Below are positions 15,581 to 24,488 of a stretch of 48,813 bases of DNA, piece after piece. The notes beneath the pieces were generated by a model. The model had not been told where the DNA came from. It saw nothing but the letters and a program-made list of their open reading frames with translations, and made no database searches. Location of the stretch: the NCBI GenBank assembly GCA_003602515.1, contig QQSB01000005.1, positions 35,129 through 83,941 on the forward strand. Reading direction: 5' to 3'. The translations under genes were made by a program, and so were the position numbers. The DNA comes from Candidatus Poseidoniales archaeon (GTDB taxonomy: Archaea > Thermoplasmatota > Poseidoniia > Poseidoniales > Thalassarchaeaceae). How positions within the stretch are numbered: position 1 is the first letter of the stretch; every line of letters begins with the position of its first letter.

Positions 15581-17602
15581 ATGAATCAGAGTAGCGTGGA
15601 CCGGTCCCGAGCAAGGCAAGTGACCATATTTTCACTGATGCTGGTAGTAGTAATTTTCTCACCAATAAATGCCCAAGCTGAAGAGAGCGATAATTGCTGT
15701 GAATCTCCGGATGAGTTCAATCTGTTCCTTATTGGGGATCCGGACAGCGGACAACTGACTCCATTCGAATCGGACTTAGAGGAGAAGAAGTCCGTAGAGG
15801 TGACATCATCCGTTCTTGGAGAAGTAGAAATTGGTTCATGGATGATTGAGTGGGGAGAGGCGGGGAGTTACTCTTCTGGAACCTGGACCTTCTCGATACC
15901 ATACGAGGTATCAGACTCTGCTGGAGTATCGGCCAATGCGACAGTAGTTGTAAAAGTCGGTGGAAACACATACGAAAGTTCCTCGCAATTACCGGCAGTC
16001 TATCTTTCTGAAACTGGAGAGGTTCAAGTGGATGTAGAAGTACAAGATGGGCAAGTATCGAAAAACGAGAAGATAGAGGTCATCTTTTCTGTTAGGAGTC
16101 TGATTTTCTCCAATCCGGGGAGCGAGTCAGGAATAGTTTTCTATTGGGGTTCTGAAGAGGTTGATGCTGCAATATCAATCTCATTTCCACTGGTTAACGT
16201 GGTGATTAGGGAAGCCAGCGTAAAGGGAAACCTGGTTTTCTTTCCAGTGAGGTTGACTTCTGGATTTGGTGACAAGATTTGGACTGGATCAACGGGTGGC
16301 TTGATGGTTCAGAATATCGAGATCTCTGAAAGTCCTATAGTGAACTCCAATGAAGAATGGGTGGATGTGACATTTGTTTGGGAACCAAGCAGCACCAGTG
16401 GTGGGACCGTGAGAACCGACTTCCAGATCTCACTACAGGACTCACTTGTTGTCACAGTAGACAAGATCCACGAAATTACACTTGGCCAAGATACCGGGGA
16501 CAACAGCTGGTATCCCGAGGAGGAGCCCCCTAGAACTGGTGGTTCGAACCTAATGGTCGAAGTAAATTGCAAATACGACGGTAATTCAATAGAAAGAAAG
16601 ACGACGATTACCCTTGATGGAGCTATGTCGCAGTGGATGAGGTGGGGCCTTGACAATATTGGAAATAAGAGCCTTGGGTCGAATAGTTGGTGGAGAAATC
16701 TGAATACATTTTCAGATTCCGTTAGCCAATCAGAGAAGTCAAATGCCAGAGTAGACAATACAGAACTGGCTGCACTGGAGAGTCATCTGAAGGGTTCAAA
16801 GTCCGATTTGAAATCTTTTCTCTCCATAGGCCTGATGATCAATTCTGAATCTGTCTTCGGAGTGGATCCTGTTGATTTTGGACCTTTAGTTGTGAGTATA
16901 GATCTAGGGCCATCAAGGGCTTTCAACTCAGATGAGATTTCCATATACATCGAGTCGAGTTACAGAGTTGAGAGGGACTCGAGACAGACTCTGATTGAGG
17001 ATTTCATCAGACCCGGGGGATATGACTTTTGGGAAGAGGTTGATCTTTCATTTGAGATTCGGACAGGGATGCTTTCAGGATTCGATGGGGTTAATCTGGA
17101 CAATGGAGACGTCGATTATACACATAGAAGATGGATTGTGATGGAAATCCTCACTATGGATCAGGCGGGCATAGACTCTGATACTGATTTTAGACTTGAT
17201 TTTGAAGCGAAAAATGCCCTCCTATTCAGTCCTCTAATTTCGGCTATGATTTCTGTGTTCGCACTATGCTTGGCCTTAGGGATAGGAATGGCGCTGACGA
17301 AAAGGAGAACTAGGGTTCCCAGTATGATCATGATTGGCGTATTGGGGGTTCTTTCTCTCTCGATATATTGGTTTGGTCTACCCATGCCAATTGTCCTTGG
17401 AGTAGTCGGGTCAAGCGTGTTACTGGTTTTCCCTGCTGCCATAATTTCACCAGTGATTGAAGATAGCGATAGTCAGAGAAATTCGAAGAAGGGCGGGAGA
17501 GTGAAATGCCCGTCTTGCGGGAAAAGGAACCCAGTTGAATCTGATATTAGGCCAATAAGGATTGAATGCTCCAGGTGCAGTAGCATTCTCAGGATCGAAT
17601 AG
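15581..17602 (+). CDS. Membrane protein with large extracellular region, three TM segments and cytosolic zinc ribbon
   Basis: The protein has 673 residues. An N-terminal signal/anchor (FSLMLVVVIFSPINAQA) is followed by about 500 residues of Ser/Gly/Asp-rich beta-type extracellular sequence. Three membrane segments follow (about 545-568, 574-592, 596-616), then a C-terminal zinc ribbon with CPSCGKRN and CSRCSS. The topology puts the ribbon in the cytosol. I recognise no named family; the architecture (sensor-like ectodomain, membrane bundle, zinc ribbon) suggests signalling or assembly of envelope proteins, which is inference. The start ATG 15581 has GAAGGG 6-7 nt upstream; the track start at 15557 adds eight charged residues ahead of it. 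It ends directly against the convergent RecJ-like gene (0 bp gap). Confidence 0.7.
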   Translation: MNQSSVDRSRARQVTIFSLMLVVVIFSPINAQAEESDNCCESPDEFNLFLIGDPDSGQLTPFESDLEEKKSVEVTSSVLGEVEIGSWMIEWGEAGSYSSGTWTFSIPYEVSDSAGVSANATVVVKVGGNTYESSSQLPAVYLSETGEVQVDVEVQDGQVSKNEKIEVIFSVRSLIFSNPGSESGIVFYWGSEEVDAAISISFPLVNVVIREASVKGNLVFFPVRLTSGFGDKIWTGSTGGLMVQNIEISESPIVNSNEEWVDVTFVWEPSSTSGGTVRTDFQISLQDSLVVTVDKIHEITLGQDTGDNSWYPEEEPPRTGGSNLMVEVNCKYDGNSIERKTTITLDGAMSQWMRWGLDNIGNKSLGSNSWWRNLNTFSDSVSQSEKSNARVDNTELAALESHLKGSKSDLKSFLSIGLMINSESVFGVDPVDFGPLVVSIDLGPSRAFNSDEISIYIESSYRVERDSRQTLIEDFIRPGGYDFWEEVDLSFEIRTGMLSGFDGVNLDNGDVDYTHRRWIVMEILTMDQAGIDSDTDFRLDFEAKNALLFSPLISAMISVFALCLALGIGMALTKRRTRVPSMIMIGVLGVLSLSIYWFGLPMPIVLGVVGSSVLLVFPAAIISPVIEDSDSQRNSKKGGRVKCPSCGKRNPVESDIRPIRIECSRCSSILRIE

Positions 17603-18448
17603 TCAAATTTGTCCTGTGGAAACAAGAGAATCTGCAACAATAGAAGCCGACTCGATTGGAGTTAAATTGCTCCAATTGGACTGAGCTATGCTAATTTGAG
17701 ATGCTAGATCTGATTTCCAACCAGATCCCAGAACACAGTGCCAAAGCAATTCCTCTAACCTTGATGTTGAAGGGAGGCTGGAATTAAGAACTGGTCTAAC
17801 CAAACTCCCCATGATTCTTTCACGGTTTTGCAAATCAGAATTATTCCATACCCTAATTGCTTCCCCAATATCACTTCGTTCAAGCCATGAAAAATTATTG
17901 AAATCGAGATTTTCGACTTCTGTGACTGGGATTATGCGGATTGATCCCTCTGCTGAAAGGTGATCCCTCAGGTAGGAGTAAACTGGATCGTATGTTGTAT
18001 CCAGTGCTCCATTAATCCAATTCCCAGACAAAATCCATGGCCTCATCCTCCTAAGGCGGAGACTTAGAGGATTCAGTAACATAGCAAGGGCGTGCGCCTG
18101 GGCAACTGAGCTGAGAGGGCCCTTTCGGAAGTCGCCTAGCCTCCCCCTCAATCCGTCGACAATGATTGTAGAAAGCGACAGTCCAGAGGGGTCTTTTATT
18201 GCCGTATCCGAGTCATCTGAGATTTGGATAAAGGGAGCATAATTAGGCCCAGAATCCGTAAATCTACGCTTGTATGGAATTCCGGCATCTAGCAAAGCGG
18301 CTTCGATGGGGGCAATGGAGAGGGCTCCTTCCAAGTTTGGTTTTGAAACTAGTAGAATCGACCTTCTCCCATTGATAGTATCTTTTACGAAAAATTGTAT
18401 TGAGTCTCGAACTGAATTGAAAATATCGTGCTGGATAAGAGGTTCCAC
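17603..18448 (-). CDS. RecJ/Cdc45-like DHH-family relative with degenerate catalytic motif
   Basis: This 281-residue protein lies 37 bp downstream of rps15, the position that in many euryarchaea is held by a RecJ-like DHH phosphoesterase (GINS-associated nuclease, the archaeal Cdc45 relative). The N-terminus LLVSKPNLEGALSIAPIEAALLDAGIPYKRRF aligns by pattern with the DHH opening (SHxDxDGxxAAxIIxxxLxxxGIPYxxRF), but the metal-binding His and Asp are replaced (SKPNLEG). FIQISDD and STIIVDG would be the following strand and turn. If the assignment is right, this is a nuclease-dead, Cdc45-like protein for the replisome. It is shorter than typical RecJ (400 or more) and has no DHHA1 GGGH motif. 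The start is GTG with AGGAGG immediately upstream, unusually close. The assignment rests on context plus weak similarity. Confidence 0.5.
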   Translation of the reverse strand: MEPLIQHDIFNSVRDSIQFFVKDTINGRRSILLVSKPNLEGALSIAPIEAALLDAGIPYKRRFTDSGPNYAPFIQISDDSDTAIKDPSGLSLSTIIVDGLRGRLGDFRKGPLSSVAQAHALAMLLNPLSLRLRRMRPWILSGNWINGALDTTYDPVYSYLRDHLSAEGSIRIIPVTEVENLDFNNFSWLERSDIGEAIRVWNNSDLQNRERIMGSLVRPVLNSSLPSTSRLEELLWHCVLGSGWKSDLASQISIAQSNWSNLTPIESASIVADSLVSTGQI

Positions 18449-18485
18449 CCTCCTTCGATCGGAGGCGGGTTCAAATCACTACTGA

Positions 18486-18941
18486 TTATTCGACCATTAG
18501 TCTGAGTTGGTCTCTCTTGTATGTCCATTCTGAGTCAATCTGGTTATTTTCCCTGTAATACCTCGAAAGTCTCCTAATCTTAGATTCACAAAGTTCCAGT
18601 TGCCTCCTGTTGTGGATGTCCTTGGAATTTTGAGTGAGGTGATCGATTAGGCGAAGGGCTCGCCTCATTAGACTCATCAAATCCTCTGGGAGTCCTGAAG
18701 ACTGGCCTAGTCTACTCAATGTCTGGGATATTCTCTCCCCGGTTACTAACCTAACGTCTGGAACTCCATGTTTGTCCCTAAGTATGGTTCCGATTGAAGC
18801 GTTTGTATGGCCTTCATCTGATAACTGAACAATAATCTCCTCTATCTCTTTCTTGTCCGAATTTGACCACTCGGGAGGCGACTGCGAATGGGGCTTGCTG
18901 GAGCCGCTAGAACCCTTACCTTTACTGTGCATCCTTGACAA
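18486..18941 (-). CDS. rps15: Small ribosomal subunit protein uS15 (archaeal S15P/S13e)
   Basis: This 151-residue protein of the 30S subunit binds 16S rRNA in the platform. The archaeal N-terminal extension (SRMHSKGKGSSGSS, compare MARMHSRRKG) is present, followed by PPEWSNSDKKEIEEIIVQL and the four-helix S15 core with RALRLIDHLTQNSKDIHNRRQLELCESKIRRLSRYYR. The track start is GTG 18947. The TTG two codons later (18941) has AGAGGTG at correct spacing and yields the canonical MSRMHS start, so I prefer it. It forms an operon with the RecJ/Cdc45-like gene downstream, a well-known archaeal pairing. arcS lies just downstream of its 5' side on the same strand. Confidence 0.93.
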   Translation of the reverse strand: MSRMHSKGKGSSGSSKPHSQSPPEWSNSDKKEIEEIIVQLSDEGHTNASIGTILRDKHGVPDVRLVTGERISQTLSRLGQSSGLPEDLMSLMRRALRLIDHLTQNSKDIHNRRQLELCESKIRRLSRYYRENNQIDSEWTYKRDQLRLMVE

Positions 18942-19015
18942 ATTCACACCTCTGGCATCCGGGCGACCTGCTCTCCCTCTTTAACCGCTACGCCAGATCA
19001 ATTGAAATTGAATAA

Positions 19016-20797
19016 TCAGAGACGATGTCTAGATTTAGCCAGTTTGCCGGGACCCAGGGGCCATTCCCACCCAGGGGCAAGTGCTCTAGCAGATCCCATG
19101 AGTTCTCCTTCCTGAATCACCAGAATCTCATCTCCAACTAAAATCGAACTATCATAGTGTGCAATCATGCTTGGAAATATGTCTCCAACCCAGTCTGCTC
19201 CGGAATGGATTTCTACGATCTTTAGGAGCCTTAGTCCCCTCATGATTTCGAGGCTCGCCTTGGAAAGTAAGAATCTCCCCCTTCGAGGGTCCCATTTTGC
19301 CAGTTGCACGTCATCCTTAGTAATTGTAAAGATTGGAGGCCTACCTCTAATTTGACAGTCTTCCAGCCATTCATCCGAACCAAACTGGAATCTAGAAATT
19401 GATTTCATCTTCTCCTCTCTAACGCTGAAATCGACCCCTCCGCCGTCATCTTCGGAAAATGAGGAGGAGATCGCTGCTTGTAGCCTTTCCAACGATCCTC
19501 CAGAACCAGCACTTGCTCCCATCCTAGTATCGATTACAACCCGGTCGGCGAGAAGTAATTCGATTCCAGAATGATTCACTATTGTGGAGTAACCGACTCT
19601 TTCTACAAGTCTACCAATCATGCCCCTAATTGTCGATAGTTCATCTTCGTCCCAGTCTCCAGTTACTGGAATATCATAGTGTGAGGCTGGCCACAAATCT
19701 TCCAAATCTCTTGGAACTAGTCCTAAAGGAGCGGTCACCATTACCTCATGGGCTCGTGAATTTCCAATCGCACGTCTGAACCTAGAATGGCTTTGTGAGA
19801 GTCGGTATGGCTTCTTTGCCGAGCAAGGGAGTAAAACAAGAACGTCACGTTGTCTTGAAGGTGGATCATAATACTCAGAAATGGCTTCTCTCCAATTCCT
19901 TATTGTTACATCGTTCCTACTCTCGAATGAGTGGCAAAGGAGTTTTGTCCCAGATTCCACAGAACTGCTGGATAACCCTATTTTCTTTGAAAACTCAAAT
20001 GAGAGTTGATCGTGCCTCCTCAAATGTTCTACAGAACGGGGGCTAGAGGTACTCTGTCTCTCGGCCAAATCCCTGAGTAAACCATCTCTAATTGCCGATC
20101 TAGTGGCTGAAATTGCTCGAATCCACATCTCCTTTTGTGATTCCATTGATGAGTCCTCTTTTGTTGAGTGTTCAGGCATCCTAGGGCCGGTTTCAGTGAG
20201 GAGTACACCCAAGGAAGATGCTTGTCTTGAACGAGCCATGTCGAAAATGTCTACTCCCATCCAAGAGAGCAACGCACAATTATCCGGGCCTCCAATCCCC
20301 GGTGTCCAAATCAGCGAAGAAGGGAAGGTTGTCCTGATAGTCAATAGGGCCCGTTCTAACAAACCTGGGCTGCTGGACAATTGAGGAGAGTCGGTCAGTA
20401 CAATTAATGACGGTTGCAACCCAGTAGTTAGAAGAGACTGATCGTGATGCAATGAGTTCCATGTTACCGGTACTAGCTCGATTCCAGATCCAAATTCGCC
20501 TGAATCTGAATCTACTAAACTCGGTGGAAGAACCAAGCCCTGGGAAGCTTTCCAAGTATCCAGAGAATCGAATGGAAAACATAGTTTGGCACGGGTTTTT
20601 ACCTTCATTGATGAAGGAATATTGGAATTATCCATAGAAGAGTAAAACGGTGCGACTGAAATGGGAAAATCCGGATCGTCTTCTCCAATAATTAATCCGG
20701 GGGCAAATGAAGCGGGGTCGTTCCTGTCTCCAAGGGAAAATAGTCTGGAGAACCTATCTCTCGATATCACGCTCCTACCTATTGGCCGCTCATCCAT
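19016..20797 (-). CDS. arcS: Archaeosine synthase ArcS (TGT-like, amidotransferase-type)
   Basis: This 593-residue enzyme converts preQ0 at position 15 of archaeal tRNAs to archaeosine in the euryarchaeal pathway. The ArcS-specific motif PCSAKKPYRLSQSH (near residue 323) is present. The N-terminal half is a degenerate TGT-like barrel (IWTPGIGGPDNCALLSWMG). The last about 85 residues form a PUA domain (WDPRRGRFLLSK through LVGDEILVIQEGELMGSARAL) that contacts the tRNA. The first TGT enzyme (tgtA) is not in the window. The ATG at 20797 has no Shine-Dalgarno and may be leaderless. The gene is divergent from an envelope-protein gene across 62 bp. Confidence 0.9.
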   Translation of the reverse strand: MDERPIGRSVISRDRFSRLFSLGDRNDPASFAPGLIIGEDDPDFPISVAPFYSSMDNSNIPSSMKVKTRAKLCFPFDSLDTWKASQGLVLPPSLVDSDSGEFGSGIELVPVTWNSLHHDQSLLTTGLQPSLIVLTDSPQLSSSPGLLERALLTIRTTFPSSLIWTPGIGGPDNCALLSWMGVDIFDMARSRQASSLGVLLTETGPRMPEHSTKEDSSMESQKEMWIRAISATRSAIRDGLLRDLAERQSTSSPRSVEHLRRHDQLSFEFSKKIGLSSSSVESGTKLLCHSFESRNDVTIRNWREAISEYYDPPSRQRDVLVLLPCSAKKPYRLSQSHSRFRRAIGNSRAHEVMVTAPLGLVPRDLEDLWPASHYDIPVTGDWDEDELSTIRGMIGRLVERVGYSTIVNHSGIELLLADRVVIDTRMGASAGSGGSLERLQAAISSSFSEDDGGGVDFSVREEKMKSISRFQFGSDEWLEDCQIRGRPPIFTITKDDVQLAKWDPRRGRFLLSKASLEIMRGLRLLKIVEIHSGADWVGDIFPSMIAHYDSSILVGDEILVIQEGELMGSARALAPGWEWPLGPGKLAKSRHRL

Positions 20798-20859
20798 TGG
20801 CTGCCCATGGAAGCATTTCGCTTGAAGGATTCTAAGACCTAGTTGCCCTCCCGAGCTTG

Positions 20860-21960
20860 ATGCATGGGGCCAGAGTCGTAATTTCTACGTTAATTGTTTC
20901 CTTAATTTTCAGCTTTTCTTGTACAGGGGAAACCCAGCAAAACTCGATTTTGGAAGAGTTAGGTGATGCTCCAAGCAAATTGTGGGATTCTAATGAAATA
21001 GGCGAACAATGGCAGATTATCTCACCAAATAATTCAACGACCTTGGGGTCTTTCTCATCGAATGACTCTGTAGATGTTTTTGCCTTGGAAATTTCTTCAA
21101 CGAATTGGACGATGGTTGGATTTTGGGTCTCAGATAACGAGACAGTTAGAATTAGCATACAGAGACTGAATCAAAGCACTTGGACGATAGTGGAATTTGC
21201 CGATGGTGATCAGGGCGAATTGGGTCTTGATCCCGGAATGCATGCAATCAGACTAGAGAGGAATGGTGACTTCGAGGGAGACATTGCATATCGATTCACT
21301 CTGGAAAATAGGGGTTCTTTCGTGGACGAAGGGGAATTTGTCAATTTGGCATGGATGTTTACGCCTTTCTACCTAGTCGCAGGGCTATTCCTAATATTCC
21401 CGCTAATAATTGTACTATGGTGGAATAGGGGTAATCTATTGTATTCAAAGAGAGAAGGGGAATTAGCGAAAAATGAGAAGCATGTCTTGGATGCTCTTAG
21501 AAATAGATTCTCAATCAAAGACCTGTCAAAGGGTCGAGAAGAGGTGTCTGCGGCACTTTCAATTCTAGGTAAAGGATCCTGGAATTCTATTTCTGAGGAG
21601 CTCGGGGCACCCGAGATAAGGCATTTTACTGAAAATATCGATATATGCGTCTGGAGATTTGTCGATTCCAGTAATTCACTTCTAGTTGGTGTCAGGACTG
21701 AGGCAATTGGATGGAAAATGGCTGCTATCAGAATTTTCTCACCACTCGGTGAAGTTGCTGCGATCCAGCGAGTAGTCCCAGAAATGATTTTTCAGGATGA
21801 TGAGGTTTTTTTGGGAGATCTAGAGGGGGGTTCGACAACATTAGTACAAATTGAAACTCAAGGAAGTCCACTAGCGTTCAACATTCAAGTTTCAGGATTG
21901 GTGGGCGGGAAACCGATAGCAGCGGTTCCAGTAAATTCGATAGAAATGGGAGAGGAATGA
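20860..21960 (+). CDS. Envelope protein: signal peptide, ectodomain, one TM, cytosolic domain
   Basis: The protein has 366 residues. The N-terminus is hydrophobic with LIFSFSCTGE, a lipobox-like Cys after the signal. The ectodomain (about 25-160) contains NSTTLGSFSSNDSVDVFALE and resembles a bacterial pre-peptidase-like beta-sandwich. A membrane segment FYLVAGLFLIFPLIIVLWW (about 170-190) follows, then a cytosolic alpha/beta domain of about 170 residues that I do not recognise. I see no catalytic motif. The track start TTG 20857 is replaced by the adjacent ATG 20860, with a TATA-like TTCTAAGA about 27 nt upstream. The stop is 4 bp from that of convergent dnaJ. Confidence 0.7.
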   Translation: MHGARVVISTLIVSLIFSFSCTGETQQNSILEELGDAPSKLWDSNEIGEQWQIISPNNSTTLGSFSSNDSVDVFALEISSTNWTMVGFWVSDNETVRISIQRLNQSTWTIVEFADGDQGELGLDPGMHAIRLERNGDFEGDIAYRFTLENRGSFVDEGEFVNLAWMFTPFYLVAGLFLIFPLIIVLWWNRGNLLYSKREGELAKNEKHVLDALRNRFSIKDLSKGREEVSAALSILGKGSWNSISEELGAPEIRHFTENIDICVWRFVDSSNSLLVGVRTEAIGWKMAAIRIFSPLGEVAAIQRVVPEMIFQDDEVFLGDLEGGSTTLVQIETQGSPLAFNIQVSGLVGGKPIAAVPVNSIEMGEE

Positions 21961-21964
21961 GTAC

Positions 21965-23107
21965 TCAGAGTCCACGTCTTGATCTTGCTTCGTCCCTTAT
22001 CCTCTCCTCAACGGGTGGGATGAAACTCTCCAGTTCAACTCTAATTTCTTCGATTTTCTTCTTCAACTTGCGGGATGGCTTGTTAGGTGATTGGAGCCTT
22101 AGTACGACGGTGACGGATCCCCTTCTAGATCTAGGATGATTGTAAGGCAGTCCCCTACCGGGAATCGAAATTGTTTCTCCTGGATTAGAGCCGGGAGGCA
22201 CTATAATCCTAAGAACATCAGAATCAATATGTGGAATCTCTATGGTGGACCCAAGAGTCAAGTCAGCGAAGTTTAGAGGAAGTGCCATGAGAAGGTCTGA
22301 TCCATCTCTTTCGAACCATGGGTGTGGCTCGACATCAATTTCTATGTACAAATCTCCGGGACTTCCATTGAGTGATGTTGAAGCCTCTCCTTGTCCACGC
22401 ATCCTAAGTCGGTTTCCAGATGTTATTCCAGGCATAATCGAGAACTTGACACGATTTGTTTGCAGGGCCCTTCCATCGCCTCCGCAATCAGGGCAGGGTT
22501 CGGAAATCAATCTTCCAGACCCCCTACATGGGGCACAGTCCTTTCGGACTCTTTGTCGGAATGGCCCTATCATGGAAATCTCTTCTATCCTTCCCCTTCC
22601 ATCGCATGAAGGACATTGCCGTGAGCCCCCATCCTTAGCGGAGCCAGAGCCATTGCAACTATCGCATCCCTTCAAGGCCTCAATCTCTATTTCATCTTCC
22701 AAGCCATCCATCGAAGCTTGAAAGGGTACTGAGTGCCTTACCAGTAAATCAGAACCACGTGTTCTATCTTCCTGTTGACCGCCGAAGAATTGGCTAAAAA
22801 TTGATTCAAAGCCCCCGCCGAAAAGATCATCGAAACTAATATCCACTCCCTGGAATCCTCGTGATCCAAATGGGGAACCGCCAGGTCTTTCATGACCAAA
22901 GCGATCGTAATTTCGTCTTTCTTCGGGGTTAGAGAGGATTGCATAGGCCTCTTGGATTTCCTTAAATTTAGCCTCTGCTTCTGGGTTATTTGGATTCTTA
23001 TCAGGGTGATACTTTCTTGCAAGGGAACGGAAAGACTGCTTTATTTGGTCCTCTGAAGCCTCTTTGTCGACTCCAAGAATAACGTAATAGTCTCTCTTGC
23101 TGGCCAT
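21965..23107 (-). CDS. dnaJ: Chaperone protein DnaJ (Hsp40, type I)
   Basis: This 380-residue co-chaperone stimulates the ATPase of DnaK and binds unfolded protein. It has the J domain with HPD (residues 34-36) in ARKYHPDKNP, a Gly/Phe-rich linker (GGSPFGSRGFQG), four zinc-binding repeats (CDSCNGSG, CPSCDGRG, CAPCRGSG, CPDCGGDG) and the two C-terminal beta-barrels (HPWFERDGSDLL). It is full-length type I. dnaK and grpE are not in the window. The spacer upstream contains the inverted repeat CTCCT-GA-AGGAG next to a TATA-like TTGATATGAC, which could be a stress-response operator. Confidence 0.95.
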   Translation of the reverse strand: MASKRDYYVILGVDKEASEDQIKQSFRSLARKYHPDKNPNNPEAEAKFKEIQEAYAILSNPEERRNYDRFGHERPGGSPFGSRGFQGVDISFDDLFGGGFESIFSQFFGGQQEDRTRGSDLLVRHSVPFQASMDGLEDEIEIEALKGCDSCNGSGSAKDGGSRQCPSCDGRGRIEEISMIGPFRQRVRKDCAPCRGSGRLISEPCPDCGGDGRALQTNRVKFSIMPGITSGNRLRMRGQGEASTSLNGSPGDLYIEIDVEPHPWFERDGSDLLMALPLNFADLTLGSTIEIPHIDSDVLRIIVPPGSNPGETISIPGRGLPYNHPRSRRGSVTVVLRLQSPNKPSRKLKKKIEEIRVELESFIPPVEERIRDEARSRRGL

Positions 23108-23124
23108 TACGTTCCCGACCTAGG

Positions 23125-23136
23125 CTCCTGAAGGAG
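23125..23136. promoter_or_regulatory. Inverted repeat CTCCT-GA-AGGAG in the dnaJ promoter region
   Basis: This is a 5-bp perfect inverted repeat located about 18-29 nt upstream of the dnaJ ATG, beside a TATA-like TTGATATGAC on the minus strand (centre about -34). The position would let a bound repressor block transcription initiation. The arms are short, so the call is tentative. Confidence 0.25.
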
Positions 23137-23156
23137 TCATATCAACCGTTCCCCAA

Positions 23157-23972
23157 TCAAGCGATTAACGATCCGCAGGCTGAGCAATAGTTTGACTCTG
23201 CGTCATTGTACGTAGAACAACTATCGCACAATATGGTTTTCATCTGCGTCCCTTGTGGGATTGCCCATCTAGAGTTTTCATCGTCCACTAAAGGGTAGGA
23301 AGACTCGCTTTTCTTGAGTAATGCTTTCTTCCTTCTTTCTTCTCTCCTGGATGCGGTTTTTTCTACTGAAGAAGAAATTAATTTTGAAACTCGTGAGATT
23401 AGATTTGGTTTGTCTTCTGGGAGTTCTTCGATAGTTTCCTTTTTCTGATCGATTCCATCGACTGAAACCGTGAATTCTGAATTATCCCCAATCTTTTGTT
23501 CAGGTTCTAGGGGTTCCCGATTTATCTCACCAATCTTGCCATGCATTCTCCTTCTGGAGGTGATGGCCTTTCTACCTTTGAAATCAGAATGCGCTCTTGC
23601 TTCCAACTTCTGAATTGCTACTTCTCCCTTATCCCAGAGTCCTCTATCCTCCAATTTGTAAGTTTTTGATAAGGCACTTATAGCCTTAGTTCGGCGGAAT
23701 TCGTGATCATGGACAACTGAATATCGATAAGCGATAATTACTCCGATTATTAGTGCGATTAAGTGGGCTAATATTTGCGCAGAATCATCGTTTGATAGGG
23801 CCTCGCCGAGATCGGGGGAGAGGTTTCTAAAAGAAAAAAGTATGATATTAGGAATTAAAAGAAGGGCAAGTGAAATCAGCCCAGAACGTTGTGCCACAAT
23901 TATTCGTCGATTGTTATGGGTTTGAATTTTCGTGCAAATCGATTCTGACCGGTTAGCACTATTAGTTCCCAT
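23157..23972 (-). CDS. Two-TM membrane protein with cytosolic C-terminal zinc ribbon
   Basis: The protein has 271 residues. Hydrophobic segments at about 31-49 (SGLISLALLLIPNIILFSF) and 66-82 (ILAHLIALIIGVIIAY) are followed by a long charged region and a C-terminal four-Cys zinc ribbon (CDSCSTYNDAESNYCSACG). Both termini are probably cytosolic. The family is not recognised; double-ribbon tails of this kind occur in many archaeal membrane proteins of unknown role. The start ATG 23972 lies only 14 bp from the divergent COG1325-like gene, so the two promoters must overlap each other's coding sequence. A downstream GTG (codon 26) is an alternative start. Confidence 0.65.
   Translation of the reverse strand: MGTNSANRSESICTKIQTHNNRRIIVAQRSGLISLALLLIPNIILFSFRNLSPDLGEALSNDDSAQILAHLIALIIGVIIAYRYSVVHDHEFRRTKAISALSKTYKLEDRGLWDKGEVAIQKLEARAHSDFKGRKAITSRRRMHGKIGEINREPLEPEQKIGDNSEFTVSVDGIDQKKETIEELPEDKPNLISRVSKLISSSVEKTASRREERRKKALLKKSESSYPLVDDENSRWAIPQGTQMKTILCDSCSTYNDAESNYCSACGSLIA
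23958..23968 (+). promoter_or_regulatory. TATA-like box for the leaderless RNA-binding protein gene
   Basis: The AT-rich ACTATTAGT lies centred about 25 nt upstream of GTG 23987, which has no Shine-Dalgarno. That is the expected position for a leaderless archaeal transcript. It falls inside the 5' end of the divergent membrane-protein gene. Confidence 0.35.
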
Positions 23973-23986
23973 TTGTTGGATATCAT

Positions 23987-24481
23987 GTGGAGCCTGTGAT
24001 CATAGTATCTTCAATTGTCAGAAGCCATGATGATCCAATCAAGGTTGTCGAGTCAGTCCGTTCAATTTTTCCAGAATGGGATCCCGATAATGTACTAGAA
24101 AATTCTGATTTCCCAATAAGAAGGGGTTCTGAGGAAATAAGTGGAAGCGTAGATTCACTTGATAATCTTCTATCAATATTGAGGGAAAATCGGGTGCTAG
24201 ATACGGCGCTCGATGCAATGGCAATGCGAGCTGATGAAGAAGGAGCTGTTTTCAGCCTCTCTAGGCAGTCAGCATCCATAGGGAAGGTCTCATTTGATTT
24301 GGGAGAGAATCCACTTGGAGGTACAATGGAAGTTTCTTTGTCCGGTCGAGACATTGTCCTCTGGCTAGAGCAGGCTACATGGCACAAGGGGAGGGATGAT
24401 GTGCCACGAGAAGTCGGTGACGAGTTAGCGATGAGTGAAACCGGAGAGGCTGCGGAGTGGTTCGGATCTAGAAGTAGTTAG
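23987..24481 (+). CDS. RNA-binding protein of the COG1325 (exosome-associated dsRBD-like) family
   Basis: This 164-residue protein matches the archaeal COG1325 layout: VSSIVRSHDDPIKVVESVRSIFP at the start, a central helical part with ISGSVDSLDNLLSILREN, and the diagnostic FSLSRQSASIGKVSFDLG strand pair before a final sheet. Members are predicted RNA-binding proteins often encoded near exosome or ribosome genes. Here it sits alone between a membrane protein and pcp. The start is a GTG with a TATA-like box at -25 and no ribosome-binding site. Its stop is 7 bp from that of convergent pcp. Confidence 0.65.
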   Translation: MEPVIIVSSIVRSHDDPIKVVESVRSIFPEWDPDNVLENSDFPIRRGSEEISGSVDSLDNLLSILRENRVLDTALDAMAMRADEEGAVFSLSRQSASIGKVSFDLGENPLGGTMEVSLSGRDIVLWLEQATWHKGRDDVPREVGDELAMSETGEAAEWFGSRSS

Positions 24482-24488
24482 CGAGAAT

